Source: Winogradskyella_A sp963966315 (GTDB lineage Bacteria > Bacteroidota > Bacteroidia > Flavobacteriales > Flavobacteriaceae). From it: a DNA stretch of 11,524 nucleotides. Below, piece by piece: positions 6,654-11,524 of the stretch. Both the position numbers and the translations under genes were made by a program. The notes under the pieces were generated by a model, which was not told where the DNA came from, did no database searches, and saw nothing but the letters and a program-made list of their open reading frames with translations. The DNA lies in NCBI GenBank assembly GCA_963966315.1, contig CAWZYX010000099.1, positions 1-11,524 on the forward strand, written 5' to 3'. The first letter of the stretch is position 1. Every line of letters begins with the position of its first letter.

Positions 6654-6674
6654 TTACAATTTCATAAATTGTAA
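6654..6674. promoter_or_regulatory. perfect 21-base palindrome, candidate operator
   Basis: TTACAATTT, a 3-base CAT centre, then AAATTGTAA: nine matched pairs with no mismatch. It sits in the 99-base gap between divergent genes (6594 minus, 6694 plus), 19 bases before the hydrolase ATG and about 30 bases upstream of the TACATTTG box. Its size and placement suit a dimeric regulator, but an AT-rich inverted repeat can also arise by chance. It lacks a U-tract, so it is not a terminator. Confidence 0.45.
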
Positions 6675-6693
6675 GGGAAAAATTCTGTGACCG

Positions 6694-7572
6694 ATGCCGT
6701 ATTGGGTTTGGATTCTGCTTTTAGTGCTGCTGGTGTATACGGGAGTGAGTGTACTTTTGTATGTCCTGCAGGATTACTTTCTTTTTAAACCAGAGAAGTT
6801 ACCGGAGGATTTTGAGTTCTATTACCAGAATCAGACGACCCGAGAATATAATTTAGAAACCAGGGACGGTGCTATTATCAATGGCCTGAGATTTATACCT
6901 AAAGGACACAGTAAGGGAATTGTTCTTTATTTAAAAGGAAATTCGAAAAGTATCAAGGGGTGGGGAAAGTTTGCCGTAGACTTTACCCGGCATGGCTATA
7001 ATGTGCTGATGGTAGACTACAGAGGTTTTGGAAAGAGTACGGGTAAGCGAACACAGAAAGCCATCAAAAGAGACTTACAGGTTATTTACAACAAGCTTAG
7101 GGAGATGGTTCCAGAGGAACAGATTGTCTTATATGGTCGGTCATTAGGCTCTGGTTTTGCTGCTAAACTGGCCTCAATGAACAACCCGAGAATGCTCATC
7201 CTCGACGCTCCCTATTACAGTCTTACCAAGGTAACGGCAAGGTACATGCCCTTCATGCCGCTATCCGTATTGCTAAAATACCCCTTGCCAACCTATAAAT
7301 GGCTCAAATACGTTCAATGCCCCATTCATATCATTCATGGCACCAATGACCGTCTTATTCCGTTTAAAACCAGTGTAAAACTGTCTAAAGTGAATCCTAA
7401 GCGAACCACCTTACACAGTGTCATAGGAGGGGGTCATAAGAATCTCAATAATTTTGAATCCTATCATGAGATGCTGGACCGTATTTTAAATTCAGAGACG
7501 AAACCTATCGATTATGAAACAACAAGTATAAATGTGGATCACTCAGCTAAAAGGCAAAAAAATAAGAAATAG
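6694..7572 (+). CDS. membrane-anchored alpha/beta hydrolase, first of a tandem pair
   Basis: A serine hydrolase of the Bem46/ABHD13-like kind, substrate unknown. An N-terminal hydrophobic segment (about 4-26) should anchor it in the inner membrane, followed by DYFLFKPEKLP, typical of the family. The catalytic triad is Ser150 in YGRSLGSG (nucleophile elbow), Asp219 in HGTNDRLIP and His248 in GGGHKN. DYRGFGKS (108-115) is also family-typical. The oxyanion region, usually HGN, reads YLKGNSKSIKGWG (79-91), so the His is replaced by Lys81. The tail after about residue 268 (KTKPIDYETTS-like and basic) has no match in the second copy, and its last 41 bases overlap that gene. The length is 292 residues. 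Confidence 0.88.
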   Translation: MPYWVWILLLVLLVYTGVSVLLYVLQDYFLFKPEKLPEDFEFYYQNQTTREYNLETRDGAIINGLRFIPKGHSKGIVLYLKGNSKSIKGWGKFAVDFTRHGYNVLMVDYRGFGKSTGKRTQKAIKRDLQVIYNKLREMVPEEQIVLYGRSLGSGFAAKLASMNNPRMLILDAPYYSLTKVTARYMPFMPLSVLLKYPLPTYKWLKYVQCPIHIIHGTNDRLIPFKTSVKLSKVNPKRTTLHSVIGGGHKNLNNFESYHEMLDRILNSETKPIDYETTSINVDHSAKRQKNKK

Positions 7573-8347
7573 TGTTCTGCTATTAACCGGTGTGTATATG
7601 GTGATAGGTGCTGCATTGTTTGTTTTTCAGGAGCGTTTGTTATTTCTTCCTACTGTTTTGGAAGACAATTATCAGTACGAGTTTCAAGTGCCTTTTGAAG
7701 AATTGAACTTTTATCCGGAGACGGGAGTGCAGTTGAATGCAGTCTTGTTTAAGGCTACCGATCCCAAGGGCATCATTTTTTACAGTCACGGAAATGCCGG
7801 GGACCTGAGTCGGTGGGGCGACATTGCTTCAAGATTTGTAGCTTACAATTACGATGTCCTGGTTTGGGATTACAGATCCTATGGTAAGAGCCGCGGTCCT
7901 TTGAGTGAAGAGGTGTTTTATAGAGATGCCCAATACGTTTTTGATCAGGTCACCTCATCCTATAACCCCGGTAGCATTGTACTGTATGGGCGTTCGCTGG
8001 GTACGGCAATGACCAGTTATCTGGCCTCCAAGAATGAAGTGGGACAGGCGATTCTTGAAACCCCCTTTTACAGTATTACCGATGTGGCAAAGAGACGGTT
8101 CCCCATATTTCCTGTCAAAAGACTGATAAAGTACAAATTTCCAAATCATGCGTTTATCCCTCATATTGATGTACCGATTTCCATTGTACATGGTACTGAG
8201 GATACAGTGGTTCCCTACGACTCTGCCCAAAAACTCATGGAACTTAAAAACCCTCATCTCAGCTTTACCAGCATTGAGGGTGGAGATCATAATAACTTAG
8301 CTGAATTCAAAGCGTTTAATGAGCTGATCGATCAGCTACTTCAATAA
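7532..8347 (+). CDS. membrane-anchored alpha/beta hydrolase, second of a tandem pair
   Basis: A 271-residue paralogue of the preceding protein with the same plan: N-terminal membrane segment (about 13-33), the family-typical ERLLFLP, then the hydrolase domain. It keeps the canonical YSHGNAGDLSRWG (84-96). Ser155 lies in YGRSLGTA, Asp224 in HGTEDTVVP and His253 in GGDHNNL; DYRSYGKS (113-120) matches DYRGFGKS of its neighbour. All catalytic residues are present, so it should be an active esterase, lipase or peptidase-like enzyme; the substrate cannot be read from sequence. I accept ATG 7532 although it overlaps the previous frame by 41 bases, because the next in-frame ATG (7598) falls inside the membrane segment. 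A strong terminator follows directly. Confidence 0.88.
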   Translation: MWITQLKGKKIRNSVLLLTGVYMVIGAALFVFQERLLFLPTVLEDNYQYEFQVPFEELNFYPETGVQLNAVLFKATDPKGIIFYSHGNAGDLSRWGDIASRFVAYNYDVLVWDYRSYGKSRGPLSEEVFYRDAQYVFDQVTSSYNPGSIVLYGRSLGTAMTSYLASKNEVGQAILETPFYSITDVAKRRFPIFPVKRLIKYKFPNHAFIPHIDVPISIVHGTEDTVVPYDSAQKLMELKNPHLSFTSIEGGDHNNLAEFKAFNELIDQLLQ

Positions 8348-8376
8348 AAAAAGACCCCTGAAGAGGAGTCTTTTTT
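8347..8376. terminator. bidirectional intrinsic terminator between converging genes
   Basis: AAAAAAGAC/GTCTTTTTT pairs over nine positions. After one C-A mismatch, CCT/AGG closes a GAAG loop. The run of A's on one side and T's on the other gives a U-tract in both directions, so it can end both the hydrolase pair (stop at 8345-8347) and the metzincin gene (stop at 8394). Confidence 0.9.
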
Positions 8377-8393
8377 ATTGAACTTTGAATTAT

Positions 8394-10874
8394 TTATCCG
8401 TTCGGATCTAAGATCTTATCCACACGCTCTAAGGCGTCGGCAATATGAATTCTGCTCATCGTATCGGCTCCTCTTGCCGAGCGAAGTTGCGATCTTAATG
8501 ATTTGAGCTCTGCCCTTACCACCGCTCTGATATCGGATTGGCTGACATTCACCTGAGTACCGGCAAACCTTCTGAACTGTGCAGGAACAGAAGGCTGATC
8601 ATTGGTCATGATAAATTCCATACGGTCTATGTAAGCCCTTTGGAGATTTCTTCTGTAGATGTCAATAGAACGTCCGGTTCTCAATTCACTGAAGACCCCC
8701 TCACGAAGGTCCTTCATCATATCGTAAAGGCCATAGGCACTAGACCCATTGATATTCTCGTTCTCAAGTAGGCGTTGCATGCGGCCAAAATCCATCATAT
8801 TGTTAAGGGTTCTCGTTTGTATCCCTCTCACGCGTTCTATGTGACCTGCGCTCTCAATTTTATTAAAGATTTCCTTATCCAGCATCCATTCTGGGGTTGC
8901 AAACAGTTGATCCTGAATGAAGTCCATACATTTTTTCTGATGCTCGGCAGGAACATGTGTGTAAACAGCTCCTTCCTGATCATAGGTTTTGTAATCTTCA
9001 TAAACGCCTCCGATATTGGAAGCCACATGTCCCATGTAGCGATTGAATTGCCCAAGTACCTGCCCATACATGGTTTCGAGATCGTCATAGTTCTTTCCGT
9101 CTTCAGCTGTCCATTCGATCAGGTTCGGTACTATTCGTTTGAGGTTTGCAATACCGTATTCACTGGCGAGGACAGCGTCATCTCCCAGGTCTTCAGTTTG
9201 TGCACTCGGGTCGATCACACCAAATTGCTGACGACCGAAATGGTACATGCGATCATCTGCTTTTTCGAGTATCCAGTTGTCTAGAATTTTCTTTTCATCT
9301 TCTGCGGTTTCGGCCTCAAGGATGGGTTTGTATCCCCATTTGATGGCATACTTGTCGTAGGGCCCGATGTTTGGCATTAATGCTACACCTTCATCTCCAG
9401 GTTGAGCAACGTAATTAAAACGGGCATAATCCATAATCGACGGTGCGGTACCGAATTTCTGCGTGAACTCAGCATCGCGTAATTTTTCCACAGAATATGC
9501 CGGGCTGCTTCCCATGTTATGTGGTAGTCCAAGGGTGTGACCTACTTCGTGTGCCGAGACAAATCGGATCAATCTACCCATCACTTCGTCTTTAAAAGCC
9601 ACGCCTCTCGCATCGGGATTGATTGCTGCTGTCTGCACAAAGAACCAGTTTCGGAGTAGGGTCATTACGTTGTGATACCAGTTGATATCACTTTCAAGGA
9701 TCTCACCAGACCTTGGATCACTTACGTGTGGTCCGTTGGCGTTGGGAATGGGTGATGCCAGGTAACGCACGACGGAATAACGCACATCTTCAGGGCTCCA
9801 CTCAGGGTCCTCTTCCGGAGTTGGGGGGTCCTTGGCAATGATGGCATTTTTAAAGCCCGCTGCTTCAAAAGCAACCTGCCAGTCTTCGATTCCCTGTTTG
9901 ATGTATTTTCTCCATTGCTCGGGTGTTGCACGGTCTATGTAATACACGATAGGCTTCTTGGGTTCTACCAGCTCTCCTCGCTTGAACTTCTCGATGTCTT
10001 CGTCTTTCACCTCCAGTCTCCAGCGATCCAGATAGCGCACGGTTTTACTTTCCTGGGCGTCCAGACCGTAATCCACCTGACCTCTGGCAAACCAGCCTAC
10101 GCGTTGATCGAAGTAACGACGTCTCATAGGTTCTTTAGGTAATAGGATCATTGAATTGTTGATCTCCAGAGAAATGGTACCTGTACTGGAATTAGAAGGT
10201 GGGCGTCCGGCAGCATATGTTTTTACATGACGGGCCTCAATATTTTGTGGGTAACTTTTAACCGATTCGATAAAGGATTTATCAGATTCCAATCGGGTGA
10301 TGCGGTATTGCTGACGTCTTGACTGCGGAAATCCGAGAGCCTTGACATCTTTTTCAAATAAATCGGTCACCTCAATGACCGTATTGGTAGTGTCCTTATT
10401 AAAGGCCTTGATTGGGAAGGTGGCTAGAACCGGTTCGAAGTTGGAGTTGACCACGGCTTCATGTACCGGCAGAGAATCGGCAGCAACGACCTGATAAGAG
10501 ACAACGCGTAGCAGCACTTTTTTGTCTTTCTTCTGCCATCGCAATACCTGAGTATTTGTTTTTCCTCCACCAAAACCAATGCCGCTCGCTGTTTTAGCAA
10601 TACGGGTTACCATTAGCATCTCGCGCTCAAATAAAGTATCGGGGATCTCATAGAAGAACTTGTCATCTATTTTGTGGACATGGAAAAGCCCGCTATCGGT
10701 TACGGCTTCCTTGGTGATTACTTTTTCGTAAGGCTGAATGTCGTTTTTGCCAGGTTTTTTTGAAGGTGCTTTGGCTGTTGTTTCTGCACCAGATTTTGAT
10801 TTACTTGCCTTTTTAGAAGACTTACAAGAAAATGCAATCAGGGCAAGTGCCACGAAGAAGAGGCGTAGGGTCAT
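8394..10874 (-). CDS. zinc metzincin-type metallopeptidase lipoprotein (DUF5117/DUF5118)
   Basis: A large secreted zinc peptidase, 826 residues. A lipoprotein signal (MTLRLFFVALALIAFSC, Cys17) is followed by a Lys/Ser-rich linker to about residue 45. The DUF5118-like part (about 46-95, with the DKFFYEIPDTLFEREML stretch) and the DUF5117-like part (about 100-300) follow. The catalytic region holds the metzincin signature HEVGHTLGLPH at 442-452 (three His ligands, catalytic Glu443) and a Met-turn SIMDYARFNY (479-488, Met481). The C-terminal part, about 500-750, fits DUF4953. The family is common in Bacteroidota and probably acts on outside proteins or peptides; the substrate is unknown. I start at ATG 10874: the open frame extends three codons further only to a TTG. 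It converges on the hydrolase pair across a shared terminator and lies downstream of a second metallopeptidase in the same direction. Confidence 0.93.
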   Translation of the reverse strand: MTLRLFFVALALIAFSCKSSKKASKSKSGAETTAKAPSKKPGKNDIQPYEKVITKEAVTDSGLFHVHKIDDKFFYEIPDTLFEREMLMVTRIAKTASGIGFGGGKTNTQVLRWQKKDKKVLLRVVSYQVVAADSLPVHEAVVNSNFEPVLATFPIKAFNKDTTNTVIEVTDLFEKDVKALGFPQSRRQQYRITRLESDKSFIESVKSYPQNIEARHVKTYAAGRPPSNSSTGTISLEINNSMILLPKEPMRRRYFDQRVGWFARGQVDYGLDAQESKTVRYLDRWRLEVKDEDIEKFKRGELVEPKKPIVYYIDRATPEQWRKYIKQGIEDWQVAFEAAGFKNAIIAKDPPTPEEDPEWSPEDVRYSVVRYLASPIPNANGPHVSDPRSGEILESDINWYHNVMTLLRNWFFVQTAAINPDARGVAFKDEVMGRLIRFVSAHEVGHTLGLPHNMGSSPAYSVEKLRDAEFTQKFGTAPSIMDYARFNYVAQPGDEGVALMPNIGPYDKYAIKWGYKPILEAETAEDEKKILDNWILEKADDRMYHFGRQQFGVIDPSAQTEDLGDDAVLASEYGIANLKRIVPNLIEWTAEDGKNYDDLETMYGQVLGQFNRYMGHVASNIGGVYEDYKTYDQEGAVYTHVPAEHQKKCMDFIQDQLFATPEWMLDKEIFNKIESAGHIERVRGIQTRTLNNMMDFGRMQRLLENENINGSSAYGLYDMMKDLREGVFSELRTGRSIDIYRRNLQRAYIDRMEFIMTNDQPSVPAQFRRFAGTQVNVSQSDIRAVVRAELKSLRSQLRSARGADTMSRIHIADALERVDKILDPNG

Positions 10875-11007
10875 CTGTTTCAAAATAGTTGGTTTTTAAT
10901 AATTCGCATGAAAATACATATTAGACCACGTATTAATCACGTCAACCCTTTATTTTAGCTTTTATTTAACGCCTTAGCATTAGCGATACATTTGGTTTGA
11001 TCGCGCT

Positions 11008-11524
11008 CTAGAGTGTATCGGTACTAAACGTATCGCCTTGTCTAATATCGCCGGTGTCAAACCCTTTCTTAAACCAGCGCATTCTTTGTTCTGAAGTGCC
11101 GTGGGTAAAGGAATCGGGAATTACCCTGCCGGATGCATTCTTCTGTAATCGATCATCTCCAATGGCGTTGGCTGCATTGAGCGCTTCCTCAAGGTCTCCC
11201 GCTTCCATCCAATTGAGTGCAGCCTGGGAATGATGGGCCCACACGCCTGCATAAAAATCTGCCTGTAGTTCCAGTTTAACCGAGTAGCGATTATACTCTG
11301 TTTTAGACACCTGTTGTCTTAAACGATTCATCTGATCCGTCACTCCCATGAGGTTTTGAATGTGGTGTCCCACTTCGTGAGCAATAACATAGGCCTGGGC
11401 AAAATCCCCCGGAGCATTGAGCTGCCGTTCCATTTCCTTAAAGAAGCCCAGGTCGATGTATAATTTTTCGTCACCAGGACAGTAAAAAGGCCCGGTAGCA
11501 CTGGAGGCAAAACCGCATGCAGAC
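11008..11524 (-). CDS. neutral zinc metallopeptidase (YpfJ/KPN_02809 family), N-terminus beyond window
   Basis: The C-terminal 171 residues of a zinc peptidase; the frame runs to the right edge without a start. The segment before the in-frame ATG at 11433 is coding in the same frame and carries the family motifs SACGFASSATGPFYCPGDEK and LYIDLGFFKEM, so the ATG is internal, not the start. The zinc site HEVGHH begins at about 11379 and is preceded by GDFAQAYVIA. ELQADFYAGVWAHH supplies the expected third ligand Glu and has Phe where many members have Cys (ELQADC). The C-terminus with ASGRVIPDSFTHGTSEQRMRWFKKGFDTGD is typical of the family. Members are usually anchored by an N-terminal membrane segment, which would lie outside this window. 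The function is poorly known. Confidence 0.93.
   Translation of the reverse strand, partial: SACGFASSATGPFYCPGDEKLYIDLGFFKEMERQLNAPGDFAQAYVIAHEVGHHIQNLMGVTDQMNRLRQQVSKTEYNRYSVKLELQADFYAGVWAHHSQAALNWMEAGDLEEALNAANAIGDDRLQKNASGRVIPDSFTHGTSEQRMRWFKKGFDTGDIRQGDTFSTDTL

Noticed and set aside
8775..9284. A 169-codon open frame on the plus strand
   Set aside because: It is antisense to the metzincin gene, with no domain or usable start context.
10918..10945. TTGACG-16-TAATAT on the minus strand, an E. coli-like promoter for the metzincin gene
   Set aside because: Bacteroidota housekeeping sigma factor does not rely on -35/-10 boxes of this kind, and no TAnnTTTG is present, so I do not call it.
11008..11433. 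ATG 11433 as the start of the YpfJ-type peptidase
   Set aside because: The same frame continues upstream with conserved family motifs (GPFYCPGDEK), so the gene is cut by the window edge and this Met is internal.
1..11524. CRISPR arrays, tRNA genes, insertion sequences or a defence-type cluster
   Set aside because: No regular spaced repeats, no tRNA-like folds, no transposase or integrase motifs and no terminal inverted repeats were seen.

Overview
The window looks like ordinary chromosome from a member of the Bacteroidota, most likely the Flavobacteriaceae. The signs are moderate GC, A-rich translation starts with few Shine-Dalgarno sequences, TAnnTTTG-type promoter elements, and families typical of that group. 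These families are the long form of urocanate hydratase, DUF5522, DUF4136 and DUF4890 proteins, a lipoprotein glucosaminidase with a LysM domain, and a DUF5117/DUF5118 metzincin lipoprotein. No tRNA, rRNA, insertion sequence, phage gene or CRISPR array was seen, and no stretch over 300 bases lacks a gene.

Layout: (1) 1-2470, minus strand, a tight three-gene unit. It reads, in transcription order, a 55-residue Cys-rich DUF5522 protein, urocanate hydratase (hutU) and a DUF4136-type lipoprotein that runs off the left edge. The other histidine-degradation genes are not in view. (2) 2570-5625, plus strand, another tight unit: a PLP enzyme of the ACC deaminase/D-cysteine desulfhydrase family, a LysM-bearing glucosaminidase lipoprotein, and hemL (5-aminolevulinate synthesis). 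The genes overlap by 8 bases or are 1 base apart, and the unit ends at a hairpin terminator. (3) 5670-6594, minus strand, two small exported proteins rich in charged helices, one of the DUF4890/Spy-like kind. (4) 6694-8347, plus strand, two tandem membrane-anchored alpha/beta hydrolases whose reading frames overlap by 41 bases. They are followed by a strong terminator shared with the converging gene. (5) 8394-11524, minus strand, two zinc metallopeptidases. One is a large metzincin lipoprotein. The other is a YpfJ-type neutral zinc metallopeptidase cut by the right edge.

The content combines amino-acid catabolism (HutU, the deaminase), tetrapyrrole synthesis (HemL) and envelope work (glucosaminidase, exported small proteins, hydrolases, proteases). 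I found no clear sign of a new multi-gene system. The points most worth a second look are the translational coupling of the small DUF5522 protein to hutU, a perfect 21-base palindrome in a divergent promoter region, the oxyanion-motif difference between the two hydrolases, and a hairpin over a possible start site in the leader of the DUF4890 gene.
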